Below, one piece after another: positions 1 through 11,396 of a stretch of 63,045 nucleotides of DNA. Both the position numbers and the translations under genes were made by a program. How positions within the stretch are numbered: position 1 is the stretch's first letter; each line of letters opens with the position of its first letter. Origin of the DNA: an uncultured Lachnospiraceae bacterium (lineage in GTDB: Bacteria; Bacillota; Clostridia; Lachnospirales; Lachnospiraceae). Location of the stretch: assembly GCA_947650155.1 (NCBI GenBank), contig CANSUS010000016.1, positions 1 through 63,045 on the forward strand, read 5' to 3'. The notes beneath the pieces were generated by a model. It did not search any database and had not been told where the DNA came from. It saw only the letters and a list, made by a program, of their open reading frames with translations.

Positions 1-29
1 TTTCTTACTAACTGGTTAAATGTTGGCAT
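1..29 (-). CDS. rpsL: Ribosomal protein S12, first codons only
   Basis: Only the first nine codons plus two bases lie in the window. They read MPTFNQLVR followed by the start of a Lys codon, which is the recognisable N-terminus of S12, the decoding-centre protein of the 30S subunit. A strong SD (AGGAGGTG, read from 37-44) sits 7 bases upstream of the ATG, and a consensus promoter lies further up at 92-120. The gene would open the str operon (rpsL-rpsG-fusA-tuf) downstream of rpoC, the usual bacterial order. The identification rests on nine residues plus SD, promoter and gene order. Confidence 0.85.
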
Positions 30-91
30 TCTGATTCACCTCCTGTTATTAAAATGATCCTGATATGTGCCTTTTATTCGCACACTACGTT

Positions 92-120
92 ATTATACGT
101 TTTCCCAAAACCATTGTCAA
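92..120 (-). promoter_or_regulatory. Consensus sigma-A promoter for rpsL
   Basis: Read on the minus strand: TTGACA (115-120), a 17-base spacer and TATAAT (92-97), a perfect vegetative promoter. It lies about 60 bases upstream of the S12 start and beyond the rpoC terminator, so the str operon can be transcribed independently of rpoBC. Confidence 0.85.
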
Positions 121-147
121 CACATATTTTTCGCATTTTATCTGCAT

Positions 148-226
148 TTGTAACCGTTCAGCCTGCCGCCTGCCGACAGATCAGGATTTTAAAAGGAGCA
201 GCCAATCTGTCAGCTGCCCCTTTCGC
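148..226 (-). repeat. Intergenic repeat, copy 1 (3' of rpoC)
   Basis: This stretch resembles 16437-16522. On the plus strand both begin TAACCGTTC, then share a CTGC-rich stretch, CAGATCAG, TAAAAGGA and GTCAGC-GCCC. Each copy lies directly beyond the stop codon of a minus-strand gene (rpoC, glf) and contains terminator-like pairing. It looks like a small dispersed intergenic repeat that supplies 3' ends. The alignment was done by eye. Confidence 0.55.
192..223 (-). terminator. rpoC terminator
   Basis: Minus-strand RNA forms an 11-bp stem with one mismatch (AAAGGGGCAGC pairing with GCTGCTCCTTT) around a 10-base loop, followed by TTAAAATCC. It lies 18 bases beyond the rpoC stop, so it closes the rpoBC transcript. 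Confidence 0.7.
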
Positions 227-241
227 ATAACTTTCCGTAAC

Positions 242-3200
242 CTAAACTTCTTCCGTATCTAATTCATCTAATTCCTCTTCTTCGATCTCATCCATCTCGT
301 CCATGTCAAACTCGTCTGTTTCATCAAATTCATCTGACAAATCGTCCTCTGTTTCCGACAGTTCGATCAAATCCGAATCCTCTCCAAAAGAAATTTCATC
401 TTCCATAGATAAGTTACTCATTAATTTATCATCCGTATCCAGTTTTACGTTACGATATCTCTTCATACCGGTTCCTGCCGGAATCAGCTTTCCGATAATT
501 ACGTTTTCTTTCAGACCGATCAGCGGGTCAACTTTTCCTTTAATCGCCGCTTCCGTAAGCACTTTTGTAGTCTCCTGGAAAGAAGCTGCGGAAAGGAAGG
601 AATTCGTCGCAAGCGCTGCTTTTGTAATACCAAGCATCACCTGTTTTCCTTCTGCCGGTTCTTTTCCTTCTGCAATCAGCTGTTCGTTCATATCTTCAAA
701 TTCCAGAACATCCACAAGCGTACCCGGAAGGAATTCTGTATCTCCGTTATTCTCGATGCGGACTTTTTTGAGCATCTGACGCACAATGACTTCAATATGC
801 TTATCACTGATATCAACGCCCTGTAAACGGTACACTCTCTGTACCTCTCTGATCATATAATCCTGAACCGCACGGATTCCTTTGATCTTTAACAGATCAT
901 GCGGATTTACACTGCCTTCTGTCAGCTCATCACCGGCTTCTAACACTGCACCGTCCATAATCTTAATACGGGAACCATAAGGAATCAAATAGGCCTTGGA
1001 CTCCCCGGTCTCATGATTGGTAATGATAACCTCACGTTTTTTCTTCGTATCCTTAATCGTGGCAACACCGCCAAATTCTGCAATAATAGCGAGTCCTTTC
1101 GGTTTTCTTGCCTCAAAAAGCTCCTCTACACGGGGAAGACCCTGGGTAATATCATCGCCGGCAACACCACCCGTATGGAACGTACGCATGGTAAGCTGCG
1201 TACCAGGCTCACCGATGGACTGTGCCGCAATAATCCCTACCGCTTCACCCACCTGTACTGCTTCACCGGTCGCCATGTTAGCGCCGTAACATTTTGCGCA
1301 GATACCGTTGTGAGAACGGCAGCCAAGAATGGTACGAATCTTCACTTCTTCAATCGGTTCGCCCTTCTCATTCACACCCACGCTCAAAATTCTTTCTGCG
1401 CGGCTTGGCGTAATCATATGATTTTTCTTTACAATGACATTTCCTTCCCGGTCTTTAATTTCTTCACAGGAAAAACGCCCGTTGATTCTGTCTTTTAAAT
1501 TCTCGATGGTCTCTTTACCGTCCATAAATGCCCTGACAGTCATGCCCGGAATTTCATCTTTCCCTTCACAGCAGTCTATTTCACGAATAATCAATTCCTG
1601 CGAAACGTCAACCATACGTCTTGTCAGATAACCGGAATCGGCTGTACGCAGCGCTGTATCGGAAAGACCTTTACGCGCGCCATGTGCAGACATGAAGTAT
1701 TCCAATACATCCAGTCCCTCACGGAAATTCGATTTAATAGGAAGCTCAATTGTCCTTCCTGTTGTGTCCGCCATAAGTCCACGCATACCTGCAAGCTGTT
1801 TGATCTGCTGATTGGAACCACGGGCTCCAGAATCCGCCATCATAAAAATATTATTGTATTTATCCAGACCCGCCAACAGAGTCTCTGTCAGTTCTTTATC
1901 CGTTTCGTTCCATGTCTCAACTACTGCACGGTATCTTTCCTCTTCCGTAATCAGGCCGCGGCGGAAGTTCTGGGAAATCTTATCTACTGTTGCCTGTGCT
2001 TCATTTAACATTTCCTGCTTCTTCTCCGGAACAGTCATATCGGAAATAGATACGGTCATCGCCGCTCTTGTGGAATATTTATATCCCGTAGATTTAATAT
2101 CATCCAATACCTCTGCCGTTTTAGAAGCGCCATGCGTATTGATTACTTTTTCAAGGATCTGTTTCAATCCTTTCTTGCCAACATGGAAATCCACTTCCAG
2201 TTTCAGGAAGTTTTCCGGATCTGTTCTGTCAACAAAGCCCAGATCCTGTGGAAGAATTTCATTGAAGATAAAACGCCCCAGCGTAGATTCCACGTTGCCT
2301 GTAACTACTTCTCCATCCGGCTTTGCCTTATTTACCCTTACGGTAATTCTGGAATGCAGCGTAATCACACCGTTTTCATAGGCCAGTATTGCTTCGTTTA
2401 CGTTCTTGAAGAATTTGCCTTCTCCTTTTGCGCCCGGACGTTCCTGTGTCAGATAATAAATACCAAGTACCATATCCTGTGAAGGAACGGCAACCGGACC
2501 GCCGTCGGAAGGTTTTAACAGGTTATTGGGTGACAGTAAAAGGAACCGGCATTCTGCCTGCGCTTCCACGGAAAGGGGCAGATGCACCGCCATCTGGTCA
2601 CCGTCAAAGTCGGCATTAAATGCAGTACATACAAGCGGATGCAGTTTAATCGCCTTACCTTCTACCAGAATCGGCTCAAATGCCTGAATACCAAGTCTGT
2701 GCAGTGTGGGGGCACGGTTTAACATAACCGGATGTTCTTTAATAACCTCTTCCAGAACATCCCACACTTGGGTGTCCAGTCTTTCCACTAATTTCTTTGC
2801 GTTTTTAATATTCTGGGAAATTCCCCTTGCAACAAGCTCCTTCATCACAAAAGGCTTGAATAACTCAATTGCCATTTCTTTCGGCAGACCGCACTGATAA
2901 ATCTTAAGTTCCGGTCCTACTACGATAACGGAACGTCCTGAATAGTCCACACGTTTTCCTAAAAGGTTCTGACGGAAACGTCCTGATTTACCCTTCAGCA
3001 TATCAGAAAGGGATTTTAAGGCACGGTTACCCGGACCTGTTACCGGTCTTCCTCTTCTGCCGTTATCGATCAGAGCGTCTACCGCTTCCTGCAGCATCCT
3101 TTTTTCATTACGCACGATAATATCCGGTGCGCCTAACTCCAAAAGTCTTTTCAGACGGTTATTTCTGTTAATGATTCTTCTATATAAATCATTTAAGTCA

Positions 3201-3976
3201 GACGTAGCAAAGCGGCCGCCGTCAAGCTGTACCATAGGACGTAAATCAGGCGGAATAACCGGAATCACATCCATAATCATCCACTCCGGCTTGTTTCCTG
3301 AACCACGGAACGCCTCCACAACTTCCAAACGCTTGATAATTCTTGCCCTTTTCTGCCCTGTGGATTCCTTTAATCCGGTTTTTAACTCTACTGCTTCTGT
3401 TTCAAGATCGATCGCTTCCAACAGTTCTTTGATCGCTTCTGCACCCATGCCTACGCGGAATTTACTTCCGTAGGTTTCTCTCGCATCCTGATATTCCTTT
3501 TCAGATAATACCTGCTTATACTCTAAGCTGGTTTCACCTTTATCGAGCACAATATATGAAGCAAAATATAATACTTTTTCCAATACCCTAGGGGACAGAT
3601 CCAAAATCAGGCCCATACGGCTCGGAATCCCCTTAAAGTACCAGATATGAGATACCGGAGCCGCAAGCTCGATATGTCCCATACGCTCCCTGCGGACATT
3701 TGCCTTTGTTACTTCCACACCGCACCTGTCGCAGATTACGCCTTTATATCTGATCTTTTTATATTTACCGCAATGGCATTCCCAGTCCTTGCTGGGTCCA
3801 AAAATTCTTTCACAGAAAAGACCGTCTTTTTCCGGTTTTAATGTCCTGTAGTTAATGGTCTCCGGTTTTGTAACTTCTCCCCTTGACCATTCTCTGATTT
3901 TTTCAGGTGATGCTAATCCGATCTTGATCGCATCAAATGTCATCGGTTGATAAACTTCATTTTTTGTTTCTGACAT
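242..3976 (-). CDS. rpoC: DNA-directed RNA polymerase subunit beta'
   Basis: Largest core RNA polymerase subunit, carrying the catalytic magnesium. The N-terminal zinc site (CHCGKY...CDRCGVEV) is present, [10 protein letters not shown] lies near residue 455 with its three catalytic aspartates, and the second zinc cluster ([11 protein letters not shown]) is near residue 884. The length is about 1244 aa. I chose the ATG at 3976 because AAGGAG lies just upstream and MSETKNE fits; an upstream in-frame ATG has no SD. The C-terminus is an unusually long acidic tail of Asp, Glu and Met. It follows rpoB after about 40 bases and is co-transcribed with it. Confidence 0.98.
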   Translation of the reverse strand: MSETKNEVYQPMTFDAIKIGLASPEKIREWSRGEVTKPETINYRTLKPEKDGLFCERIFGPSKDWECHCGKYKKIRYKGVICDRCGVEVTKANVRRERMGHIELAAPVSHIWYFKGIPSRMGLILDLSPRVLEKVLYFASYIVLDKGETSLEYKQVLSEKEYQDARETYGSKFRVGMGAEAIKELLEAIDLETEAVELKTGLKESTGQKRARIIKRLEVVEAFRGSGNKPEWMIMDVIPVIPPDLRPMVQLDGGRFATSDLNDLYRRIINRNNRLKRLLELGAPDIIVRNEKRMLQEAVDALIDNGRRGRPVTGPGNRALKSLSDMLKGKSGRFRQNLLGKRVDYSGRSVIVVGPELKIYQCGLPKEMAIELFKPFVMKELVARGISQNIKNAKKLVERLDTQVWDVLEEVIKEHPVMLNRAPTLHRLGIQAFEPILVEGKAIKLHPLVCTAFNADFDGDQMAVHLPLSVEAQAECRFLLLSPNNLLKPSDGGPVAVPSQDMVLGIYYLTQERPGAKGEGKFFKNVNEAILAYENGVITLHSRITVRVNKAKPDGEVVTGNVESTLGRFIFNEILPQDLGFVDRTDPENFLKLEVDFHVGKKGLKQILEKVINTHGASKTAEVLDDIKSTGYKYSTRAAMTVSISDMTVPEKKQEMLNEAQATVDKISQNFRRGLITEEERYRAVVETWNETDKELTETLLAGLDKYNNIFMMADSGARGSNQQIKQLAGMRGLMADTTGRTIELPIKSNFREGLDVLEYFMSAHGARKGLSDTALRTADSGYLTRRMVDVSQELIIREIDCCEGKDEIPGMTVRAFMDGKETIENLKDRINGRFSCEEIKDREGNVIVKKNHMITPSRAERILSVGVNEKGEPIEEVKIRTILGCRSHNGICAKCYGANMATGEAVQVGEAVGIIAAQSIGEPGTQLTMRTFHTGGVAGDDITQGLPRVEELFEARKPKGLAIIAEFGGVATIKDTKKKREVIITNHETGESKAYLIPYGSRIKIMDGAVLEAGDELTEGSVNPHDLLKIKGIRAVQDYMIREVQRVYRLQGVDISDKHIEVIVRQMLKKVRIENNGDTEFLPGTLVDVLEFEDMNEQLIAEGKEPAEGKQVMLGITKAALATNSFLSAASFQETTKVLTEAAIKGKVDPLIGLKENVIIGKLIPAGTGMKRYRNVKLDTDDKLMSNLSMEDEISFGEDSDLIELSETEDDLSDEFDETDEFDMDEMDEIEEEELDELDTEEV

Positions 3977-4014
3977 TTTGGCACTCCTTCCAAAGTTTGT
4001 AGTCATTTCTACGC

Positions 4015-7000
4015 CTATTCGTCAAAGGATTCTACAAAATCCTCTTCCAGTTCTTCGTCAAAGAATTCTTCCTCTGTCTCCTCTTCTTCCGCACTTATGA
4101 GTTCGCCGCTGTCTGCATCAAATTCCTGCTTCTGATATCCCATTGAGCCTAAAGAATCTGACTCATAATCATAATTTCTCGGCTCTCCTTCCATCTCATA
4201 GCGGTAATCTGTATCGCCATATTCAATGGATTCCATGATCTCCACTTCTGTCTGATCCTCACGCAGTACCCGCACATCCAGTCCAAGAGACTGTAATTCT
4301 TTTAACAATACCTTAAAGGATTCAGGGATTCCCGGTTCAGGAATATTTTCTCCCTTTATAATCGCCTCGTAAGTCTTTACACGTCCGATTACATCATCGG
4401 ATTTCACTGTCAGGATCTCCTGAAGCGTATAGGATGCGCCATAAGCCTCTAACGCCCAAACTTCCATTTCACCGAAACGCTGTCCGCCGAACTGCGCTTT
4501 ACCGCCGAGAGGCTGCTGGGTTACCAAAGAGTAAGGACCCGTGGAACGGGCATGAATCTTATCATCTACCAAATGATGGAGTTTCAGGTAATGCATGTGT
4601 CCAATCGTTACCGGACTGTCAAAATATTCTCCCGTCCTGCCGTCACGAAGTCTGACTTTACCGTCTCTGGAGATCGGAACGCCTTTCCATACTTCCCTGT
4701 GATCTCTGTTATCAGATAAATACTGCATCACTTCCGGTAAAAGCTCTTCTTTATGCTTCTTTTCAAACTCTTCCCATTCTAAGTTTACATAATCATTAGC
4801 AAGGTCGAGTGTATCCATAATATCTATTTCGTTCGCGCCGTCAAATACCGGCGTTGCCACGTTAAAACCAAGCGCCTTGGCTGCCAGGCTCAAATGAATT
4901 TCAAGTACCTGTCCGATATTCATACGGGAAGGCACACCCAAAGGATTTAATACAATGTCAAGCGGACGTCCGTTTGGCAGATACGGCATATCTTCCACCG
5001 GCAGTACACGGGAAACAACACCCTTGTTACCATGACGGCCTGCCATCTTATCACCAACGGAGATTTTTCTCTTCTGTGCAATATAAATTCTGACTGCCTG
5101 ATTGACACCCGGAGACAATTCGTCCCCATTTTCCCTTGTAAATACTTTAGCGTCTACTACAATACCGTATTCGCCGTGAGGTACTTTTAAGGATGTGTCT
5201 CTTACTTCTCTTGCCTTTTCTCCAAAGATTGCACGAAGAAGTCTTTCTTCTGCGGTCAGTTCCGTCTCGCCTTTCGGCGTTACCTTACCAACCAGAATAT
5301 CGCCTGCACGAACTTCTGCGCCGATACGGATGATTCCTCTGTCATCCAGATCTTTCAAAGCATCGTCACCCACACCCGGAACATCCCTTGTGATCTCTTC
5401 CGGTCCTAATTTTGTATCACGGGCTTCTGCTTCGTATTCTTCAATATGAACGGAGGTATATACATCCTCCTGTACCAGTCTTTCACTTAAAAGAACGGCA
5501 TCCTCGTAATTATAACCTTCCCATGTCATGAAACCAATCAGCGGATTTTTGCCAAGCGCAAGTTCCCCTTCTGAAGTGGAAGGACCGTCTGCAATCACCT
5601 GGCCCGCCGCAACATGATTTCCTTTAAATACAATCGGTTTCTGATTGTAACAGTTGGACTGGTTACTTCTTGAGAATTTTGTCAGACGATATTCGTCTCT
5701 TGTTCCGTCGTCATTTGTCATCTTAATCAGATTGGAAGATACATAGTCAACCGTACCCGCCTTTCTTGCGACCACGCACACACCGGAGTCCACGGCTGCC
5801 TTCGGTTCCATACCTGTTCCTACTGCCGGCGCCTCTGTTATCAAAAGCGGCACTGCCTGACGCTGCATGTTGGAACCCATCAGCGCACGGTTCGCATCGT
5901 CGTTTTCAAGGAACGGGATTAACGCCGTAGCAACGGAAAATACCATTTTCGGCGACACGTCCATGTAATCAAACATTGCTTTCGGATATTCCTGTGTTTC
6001 TTCTTTATAACGGCCGGACACCATGTTTCTCACAAAATGTCCTTCTGCATCCAAAGCTTCACTTGCCTGCGCCACATGATAATTATCTTCCTCATCCGCA
6101 GTCATATATACAACCTTATCCGTAACACGAGGATTCTGCGGATCGGATTTATCGATTTCACAATACGGCGCCTCCACAAAACCATATTCATTAATTCTTG
6201 CATAACTTGCAAGAGAGTTGATCAAACCAATGTTCGGACCTTCCGGCGTCTCAATAGGACACATTCTTCCATAATGGGAATAGTGAACGTCACGAACCTC
6301 AAATCCTGCCCTGTCTCTGGAAAGACCGCCGGGGCCAAGTGCGGATAAACGTCTCTTATGGGTCAATTCACCCAGAGGATTGTTCTGATCCATAAACTGG
6401 GACAGCTGGGAAGAACCAAAAAATTCCTTCACCGCTGCCTGCACCGGCTTGATATTAATAAGAGCCTGCGGCGAAACTTCCTCTGAATCATGGGTTGTCA
6501 TTCTTTCACGAACCACTCTTTCCATTCTGGAAAGACCGATACGGTACTGATTCTGCAAAAGTTCGCCAACCGCCCTGATTCGTCTGTTGCCCAGATGGTC
6601 GATATCATCGCTGTTTCCAAGACCATATTCCAAATGGATATTATAATTAATGGAAGCTAAAATGTCTTCCTTCGTAATGTGTTTCGGAATCAATTCATGT
6701 ACGTTTTTCTGGATTGCTTCCGCAAGTTCTTCCGGATTTTCTGCATGTTCATCCAAAATCTGCTTTAATACAGGGAAATAAACCGGCTCGGTAACACCCA
6801 GTTCTCTTGGCTTACAATCCACAAAATTGGTAATATCCACCATCATGTTGGAAAGTACTTTTACATTTTTTTCCTCTGTCTGAATCCATACAAAAGGAAC
6901 GGCTGCATTTTGGATCATATCAGCAAGTTCTACCGTCACCTTTGTACCTGCTGCTGCCAAAACTTCACCCGTAAGAGTGTCTACCACATCCTCTGCCAGG

Positions 7001-7890
7001 ATCTGATGTCTGATCCTGTTGCGGAATGCCAGTTTCTTATTAAATTTATATCTTCCGACTTTTGCCAAATCATATCTTCTGGGATCAAAGAACATTGCGG
7101 TGATCAGACTTTCAGCGCTTTCCACGCTTAAAGGTTCACCCGGACGAATTTTTTTGTATAACTCTAACAGACCTTCCTGATAATTTTCAGAAGTGTCCTT
7201 CGCAAAACTTGCTTCAATTTTGGGTTCATCGCCGAATAATTCCCGGATTTCGTCATTCGTGCCTACTCCTAGCGCTCTGAGCAGAACGGTAATCGGTACT
7301 TTTCTCGTTCTGTCCACACGTACATAGAAAACATCATTAGAATCTGTTTCATACTCAAGCCATGCGCCGCGATTCGGAATTACGGTAGAAGAAAACAGCC
7401 TCTTTCCGATCTTGTCATGACCAATCGCATAATAAATACCAGGAGAACGTACTAACTGGCTTACGATTACACGCTCTGCACCATTGATCACGAATGTGCC
7501 CGTCTGCGTCATTAAAGGAAGATCGCCCATGAAGATCTCATGCTCGCTGATCTCTTCTTTTTCTTTATTATAAAGGCGGACTTTTACCTTTAAGGGAGCT
7601 GCATAAGTGGCGTCTCTTTCCTTGCACTTCTCAATAGAATACTTGACATCTTCCTCGCACAGCTCGAAGTCTACAAATTCCAGACTCAGATGACCACTGT
7701 AGTCTGCAATTGGAGAGATATCATCGAAAACTTCTTTTAAGCCTTCTTCCAGAAACCATTTGTAGGAATCCTTTTGGACTTCTATCAGGTCAGGCATCTC
7801 CAAAACCTCTTTTTGCCGTGAATAACTCATACGCATATTCTTGCCGTTTCCGGAGGATATAGGACGTATTCTGTTCTTTTCCATTGACAT
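4015..7890 (-). CDS. rpoB: DNA-directed RNA polymerase subunit beta
   Basis: Core polymerase subunit that forms the active-centre cleft and the rifampicin pocket. It is full length (about 1291 aa). Visible are the Rif region ([20 protein letters not shown], with the wild-type-like Q, D, H and R), the [13 protein letters not shown] motif and the [10 protein letters not shown] lysines. The C-terminus ends in a run of Glu and Asp, matching the acidic tail of beta'. The gene has its own promoter (7976-8004) after the rplL terminator. ATG codons at residues 1 and 3 are both possible; GGGGTG precedes the first. Confidence 0.98.
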   Translation of the reverse strand: MSMEKNRIRPISSGNGKNMRMSYSRQKEVLEMPDLIEVQKDSYKWFLEEGLKEVFDDISPIADYSGHLSLEFVDFELCEEDVKYSIEKCKERDATYAAPLKVKVRLYNKEKEEISEHEIFMGDLPLMTQTGTFVINGAERVIVSQLVRSPGIYYAIGHDKIGKRLFSSTVIPNRGAWLEYETDSNDVFYVRVDRTRKVPITVLLRALGVGTNDEIRELFGDEPKIEASFAKDTSENYQEGLLELYKKIRPGEPLSVESAESLITAMFFDPRRYDLAKVGRYKFNKKLAFRNRIRHQILAEDVVDTLTGEVLAAAGTKVTVELADMIQNAAVPFVWIQTEEKNVKVLSNMMVDITNFVDCKPRELGVTEPVYFPVLKQILDEHAENPEELAEAIQKNVHELIPKHITKEDILASINYNIHLEYGLGNSDDIDHLGNRRIRAVGELLQNQYRIGLSRMERVVRERMTTHDSEEVSPQALINIKPVQAAVKEFFGSSQLSQFMDQNNPLGELTHKRRLSALGPGGLSRDRAGFEVRDVHYSHYGRMCPIETPEGPNIGLINSLASYARINEYGFVEAPYCEIDKSDPQNPRVTDKVVYMTADEEDNYHVAQASEALDAEGHFVRNMVSGRYKEETQEYPKAMFDYMDVSPKMVFSVATALIPFLENDDANRALMGSNMQRQAVPLLITEAPAVGTGMEPKAAVDSGVCVVARKAGTVDYVSSNLIKMTNDDGTRDEYRLTKFSRSNQSNCYNQKPIVFKGNHVAAGQVIADGPSTSEGELALGKNPLIGFMTWEGYNYEDAVLLSERLVQEDVYTSVHIEEYEAEARDTKLGPEEITRDVPGVGDDALKDLDDRGIIRIGAEVRAGDILVGKVTPKGETELTAEERLLRAIFGEKAREVRDTSLKVPHGEYGIVVDAKVFTRENGDELSPGVNQAVRIYIAQKRKISVGDKMAGRHGNKGVVSRVLPVEDMPYLPNGRPLDIVLNPLGVPSRMNIGQVLEIHLSLAAKALGFNVATPVFDGANEIDIMDTLDLANDYVNLEWEEFEKKHKEELLPEVMQYLSDNRDHREVWKGVPISRDGKVRLRDGRTGEYFDSPVTIGHMHYLKLHHLVDDKIHARSTGPYSLVTQQPLGGKAQFGGQRFGEMEVWALEAYGASYTLQEILTVKSDDVIGRVKTYEAIIKGENIPEPGIPESFKVLLKELQSLGLDVRVLREDQTEVEIMESIEYGDTDYRYEMEGEPRNYDYESDSLGSMGYQKQEFDADSGELISAEEEETEEEFFDEELEEDFVESFDE

Positions 7891-7975
7891 TTCACCCCGT
7901 TCTTTATGATTTTCAGCCTATTTGTCGGTATATCATTATCAAAATTGCATACCACTCCACAATAGAGCATCTTCC

Positions 7976-8004
7976 ATTTTACTACATGGAAATTTGCAAG
8001 TCAA
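7976..8004 (-). promoter_or_regulatory. Promoter for rpoBC
   Basis: Minus strand TTGACT (7999-8004), 17 bases, TAAAAT (7976-7981). It sits between the rplL terminator and the rpoB start, with about 80 bases of leader, so rpoBC can be driven separately from rplJL. Confidence 0.7.
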
Positions 8005-8036
8005 GCATATTTTGCGCTTTTTGTCAAGCACTAAAA

Positions 8037-8065
8037 AAAGCACTCTCAATTAAGTAGAGTGCTTT
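8037..8065 (-). terminator. rplJL terminator or attenuator
   Basis: Minus-strand RNA has a perfect 10-bp stem (AAAGCACTCT with AGAGTGCTTT) and a 9-base loop, running straight into a U-rich tract. It is 22 bases beyond the rplL stop. In many bacteria partial read-through here tunes the ratio of L7/L12 to RNA polymerase; the extra rpoBC promoter downstream fits this. Confidence 0.85.
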
Positions 8066-8087
8066 CCGCCTTTGTAAGTAGTTCTTA

Positions 8088-8468
8088 TTATTTAAGCGTA
8101 ACTTTAGCGCCTTCTGCTTCCAGACTTGCTTTCATAGCGTCAGCTTCTTCTTTGGAAGCTGCTTCTTTGATTACCTTCGGAGCGGAATCTACTAAGTCTT
8201 TTGCTTCTTTTAATCCAAGACCTGTAGCTTCACGAACCACTTTGATAACCTTAACCTTGTTAGGTCCAACCTCTGTTAATTCCACATCAAATTCTGTTTT
8301 CTCTTCTCCAGCGCCTGCTGCATCGCCAGCGCCTGCTGCTGCAACTACAACGCCTGCTGCTGCGGATACACCAAATTCTTCTTCACATGCTTTTACTAAA
8401 TCATTTAATTCTAATACTGTTAACTCTTTGATCGCATCAATAATTTCCTGAGTAGATAATTTTGCCAT
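8088..8468 (-). CDS. rplL: Ribosomal protein L7/L12
   Basis: Stalk protein of the 50S subunit that recruits translation GTPases. At 126 aa it shows the N-terminal dimerisation helix region ([14 protein letters not shown]), an Ala/Gly-rich hinge, and the C-terminal domain with [32 protein letters not shown] precedes the ATG. It follows rplJ after 50 bases and is followed by a strong terminator. Confidence 0.98.
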   Translation of the reverse strand: MAKLSTQEIIDAIKELTVLELNDLVKACEEEFGVSAAAGVVVAAAGAGDAAGAGEEKTEFDVELTEVGPNKVKVIKVVREATGLGLKEAKDLVDSAPKVIKEAASKEEADAMKASLEAEGAKVTLK

Positions 8469-8518
8469 TATAATTTACCTCCATTAATTTTTCTTTTCAT
8501 TCTGGTTTCATTTTACAA

Positions 8519-9082
8519 TTATTCTGCCGGTGCTGCCTCTTCTGCAGGCGCATCAGCTGCAGGAGCTTCTTCTGCTGCCGGTGCCTCACATTCGGATGCG
8601 CCGCCTTTTTCTGCCAGCTGATTCATAACACGGGCAAAGTTCGTGATAGGAGACTGAATGCTTCCAAGCAGCTTGGAAAGTAATTCTTCTCTGGACGGAA
8701 TGCTTGCAATGTTTGCAATTCCCTTTGCATCATAAGCAATTCCTTCTACAATACCGCCTTTGATTTCAAGAGCCTCTGCTGTCTTTGCGAATTTAGCTAA
8801 AACTCTTGCCGGTGCTGTTGCATCAGTTGTTGAAATAGCAATAGCGCTCGGTCCTTCCAAATAAGAAGCAAGCGCTTCGCAGTCTGTGCCTTTGAACGCA
8901 AAGTTCATCATTGTGTTTTTGTAAACTTTGTAAGTAATTCCTTCAGCACGAAGCTGCTTACGAAGTTCTGTATCCTGTTCCACTGTAAGTCCACGATAGT
9001 CTACAAGTACAACGGACTGGGCATCTTTGATGTTTTCGGAAATCTCTGCAACGATAGGCTGCTTTAATTCAACTTTTGCCAT
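8519..9082 (-). CDS. rplJ: Ribosomal protein L10
   Basis: Stalk base protein that binds 23S rRNA and anchors the L7/L12 dimers. The first 165 residues are typical (SVVLVDYRGLTVEQDTELR, YKNTMMNFA, LEGPSAIA). A 20-residue tail of Ala, Glu and Pro makes the protein longer (187 aa) than many homologues. AAGGAGG precedes the ATG. It is the first gene of rplJL, has its own promoter, and is preceded by an L10-type leader that it probably binds to limit its own synthesis. Confidence 0.97.
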   Translation of the reverse strand: MAKVELKQPIVAEISENIKDAQSVVLVDYRGLTVEQDTELRKQLRAEGITYKVYKNTMMNFAFKGTDCEALASYLEGPSAIAISTTDATAPARVLAKFAKTAEALEIKGGIVEGIAYDAKGIANIASIPSREELLSKLLGSIQSPITNFARVMNQLAEKGGASECEAPAAEEAPAADAPAEEAAPAE

Positions 9083-9104
9083 TTTTCGATTACCTCCTTA
9101 TAGA

Positions 9105-9239
9105 TTTTATAGCCGAAAAAACCTCCCTGAAGACAGAGAGGTATAAAGTCTTATTGAAACTCTTCTCCTCGGTAGGCGATACACTTACGCTCCGGTTCAT
9201 CCCCATTGCACCTACTGTCTTCGGCTGGTCAAAACGACC
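9105..9239 (-). ncRNA. Ribosomal protein L10 leader RNA
   Basis: The 5' leader of rplJL contains paired GC-rich segments (including ACAGTAGGTGCAATGGGGA and GCGTAAGTGTATCGCC) as in the family of leaders bound by L10. It ends in a terminator-like hairpin (9116-9142, ACCTC/GAGGT then seven U) shortly before the rplJ SD. Known biology: excess L10 binds such leaders and represses. The family call is from position and general form; a covariance-model search would settle it. Confidence 0.75.
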
Positions 9240-9245
9240 TTAACT

Positions 9246-9275
9246 AGAATAGCATAATACCCGCTTTTCTGTCAA
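9246..9275 (-). promoter_or_regulatory. Promoter for rplJL
   Basis: Minus strand TTGACA (9270-9275), 18 bases, TATTCT (9246-9251). It starts transcription just upstream of the L10 leader and immediately beyond the capA-like stop codon, so rplJL does not rely on the upstream rplKA transcript. Confidence 0.7.
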
Positions 9276-9283
9276 GCCCTAAA

Positions 9284-10594
9284 TTAATACGTAATATATC
9301 CGTCCTCATCCATACTGATATGTTCGGAAATCGAACGCATATATTCGATCACTCTTGCTTTTTCTTCCCCCGCAAGCAGCTGCGTCCGACACCCCTGCTG
9401 TATTGCCGGCAGGAACTGTAATTTACTGATCTGTCCGTCTTTTAAGACAACCTTGACAAGACAGGTATCCAACGTTTTTGAACTGAACAGGAAGTTGCCG
9501 ACACTGTAAAAAACAGGTACGCCTTCTACCACATCGATTCCCTGTAAGCAGTGGGAATGATCACCGATAATCAGATCCGCGCCCGACTGGGCGAGTTTTA
9601 ACGCCTGATCTTTCTGCAGCCAGTCCAGTTCATCTGTATTTTCACTGCCCCAATGCACGTATACTACAAGAAAATCACATTGTTCGGACGCTTCCTTTGT
9701 TTTTTCATATAAAAGCGTCCCGTCCAGACACCTGAATACGCCCGGGCTGTCTGCAGATGCCCCTTTTGTATCAGGATTCTCCAGCCTTTCAATCTGCGTC
9801 GCTGAAAGGAAACCGATTTTCAGTCCGTCCGTTTCAAAGTAAAACGGTCTGCCTGCCTCTTCTATATTACGCCCCGCCCCCACGAAAGGCATTTCCATTC
9901 CTGAGAGCGTATCCACCGTATCCAAAAGCGAAATTTCACCATAGTCATATGTATGGTTGTTTGCAATAGATACGATATCCACTCCCATGTCCAAAAGATA
10001 AGCCGCATCTTCAGGATCTGCCCGGAAGGTAAACTGCTTTTCCGGTATCGGTTCCCCGCGACTGGTATAAGTAAACTCATTATTTACCATAAAAATATCC
10101 GCGCCGGTCATCTCCGCCAGAAGATCCGGTGAAAAAGAATCTTTTATTTTTCCCGGTCTGCTTTCTATGCTTACCATAGCGGCATATTCATCATCAAAAA
10201 GTATATCTCCTGCAAAGGCAAGTACCACTTCCTCTTCCTTTTCAGGTTCAAACCATTTCCTTCCCTGGTCATAGGTGTAGACAGGATGCTCCTCTTCTTC
10301 CCCGGCCTCACAGGAACTCTCTTCTTCGGAAAAAATCTCTTCTCCGATATCCACAGTCTGATCAATCTTTTCTGCAATAGAAGAACCGCTGTCATCTGTC
10401 TGCGTTTTTGCAATCTGTGTTCCTGCCGTCAGTTCCGGTTGTCCCTCTGTACCGCTGCCCATACCATCCCTGGTACGCACATACGACAGGGCATATACTG
10501 CAATCCCTGTTACCAATGTGAGAATCAAAAGGATCTCAAAGCATAATATCATATAGGTTTTCTTTTTTCGGCTTTTATGTTTCTTCGTCTTCAT
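9284..10594 (-). CDS. CapA/PgsA-family protein, membrane-anchored
   Basis: A 436-aa protein with a Lys/Arg-rich N-terminus, one membrane segment (about residues 14-36), a Ser/Glu-rich linker, then a CapA-like domain: LAFAGDILFDD, MVNNEFTYTSRGEP, SIANNHTYDYG, YVHWGSENTDE, DLIIGDHSHCLQG, VFYSVGNFLFS. These are the metal-binding Asp, Asn and His motifs of the metallophosphatase-like CapA family, which is linked to poly-gamma-glutamate export in Bacillus; many homologues have unknown substrates. It sits between rplA and rplJ, where no gene is usual. TATAAT lies only 7 bases before the ATG, so the exact start is uncertain. Confidence 0.85.
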   Translation of the reverse strand: MKTKKHKSRKKKTYMILCFEILLILTLVTGIAVYALSYVRTRDGMGSGTEGQPELTAGTQIAKTQTDDSGSSIAEKIDQTVDIGEEIFSEEESSCEAGEEEEHPVYTYDQGRKWFEPEKEEEVVLAFAGDILFDDEYAAMVSIESRPGKIKDSFSPDLLAEMTGADIFMVNNEFTYTSRGEPIPEKQFTFRADPEDAAYLLDMGVDIVSIANNHTYDYGEISLLDTVDTLSGMEMPFVGAGRNIEEAGRPFYFETDGLKIGFLSATQIERLENPDTKGASADSPGVFRCLDGTLLYEKTKEASEQCDFLVVYVHWGSENTDELDWLQKDQALKLAQSGADLIIGDHSHCLQGIDVVEGVPVFYSVGNFLFSSKTLDTCLVKVVLKDGQISKLQFLPAIQQGCRTQLLAGEEKARVIEYMRSISEHISMDEDGYITY

Positions 10595-10640
10595 AATTCT
10601 TATTATATCAGATTATTCCTTCCCTGTCGCTGTGAATTTA

Positions 10641-10672
10641 AAAATCCCCTTCAGACGCCCGAAGAGGATTTT
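10641..10672 (-). terminator. rplKA terminator
   Basis: Minus-strand RNA pairs AAAATCCTCTTC with GAAGGGGATTTT (one wobble) around an 8-base loop and runs into U's. It lies 18 bases after the rplA stop and separates rplKA from the capA-like gene. Confidence 0.8.
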
Positions 10673-10689
10673 CATTTTCCATGATGTAA

Positions 10690-11379
10690 TTAATATTTTG
10701 CAACGCTTACTTTCACGCCCGGTCCCATTGTGGAAGTAAGAGTAATGCTTCTTAAATACTGTCCCTTTAATGCGCTTGGTCTTGCTTTTACAATCGCATC
10801 CATTAACGCGTTAAAGTTTTCGTTCAACTGCTCGTCTGTAAAAGAAGCTTTTCCTACCGGAACGTGTACGATATTGGTTTTGTCAAGTCTGTATTCAATC
10901 TTACCTGCTTTAATATCGTTTATTGCTTTTGTTACATCCATTGTTACTGTACCGGCTTTCGGGTTCGGCATTAAACCTTTTGGTCCAAGTACCTTACCGA
11001 GACGTCCTACAACGCCCATCATATCCGGTGTAGCGACAACAACATCAAAATCTAACCATCCATCATTCTGAATCTTCGGAATCAGTTCTTCTCCGCCTAC
11101 ATAATCAGCGCCTGCCGCTTCCGCTTCAGAAAGCTTATCACCCTTTGCAAATACCAATACTTTTACCGTTTTACCTGTACCGTTCGGCAGTACTACCGCG
11201 CCACGGATCTGCTGTTCTGCATGACGTCCGTCGCAGCCTGTTCTGATGTGAGCTTCGATGGTTTCATCAAATTTAGCTGTAGCTGTTTTCTTTGCAAGTG
11301 CAATGGCTTCAGCCGGCTCATAAAAAACTGCACGGTCTACTAACTTTGCAGCTTCGTTATATTTCTTACCATGTTTCAT
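10690..11379 (-). CDS. rplA: Ribosomal protein L1
   Basis: L1 stalk protein of the 50S subunit, which guides deacylated tRNA out of the E site and in many bacteria represses its own operon. The 229-aa length and motifs ([53 protein letters not shown]) are typical. GGGAGGAAG precedes the start. It is 17 bases downstream of rplK in the same transcript and followed by a terminator. Confidence 0.98.
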   Translation of the reverse strand: MKHGKKYNEAAKLVDRAVFYEPAEAIALAKKTATAKFDETIEAHIRTGCDGRHAEQQIRGAVVLPNGTGKTVKVLVFAKGDKLSEAEAAGADYVGGEELIPKIQNDGWLDFDVVVATPDMMGVVGRLGKVLGPKGLMPNPKAGTVTMDVTKAINDIKAGKIEYRLDKTNIVHVPVGKASFTDEQLNENFNALMDAIVKARPSALKGQYLRSITLTSTMGPGVKVSVAKY

Positions 11380-11396
11380 CGTTCTTCCTCCCGTTA

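Noticed and set aside
1812-2381. Long open frame on the plus strand inside rpoC
   Set aside because: It is antisense to an intact, conserved gene, has no SD and no family resemblance.
8059-8451. Ala/Ser-rich plus-strand frame over rplL
   Set aside because: It is the mirror of the Ala-rich L7/L12 coding sequence; composition, not coding, keeps it open.
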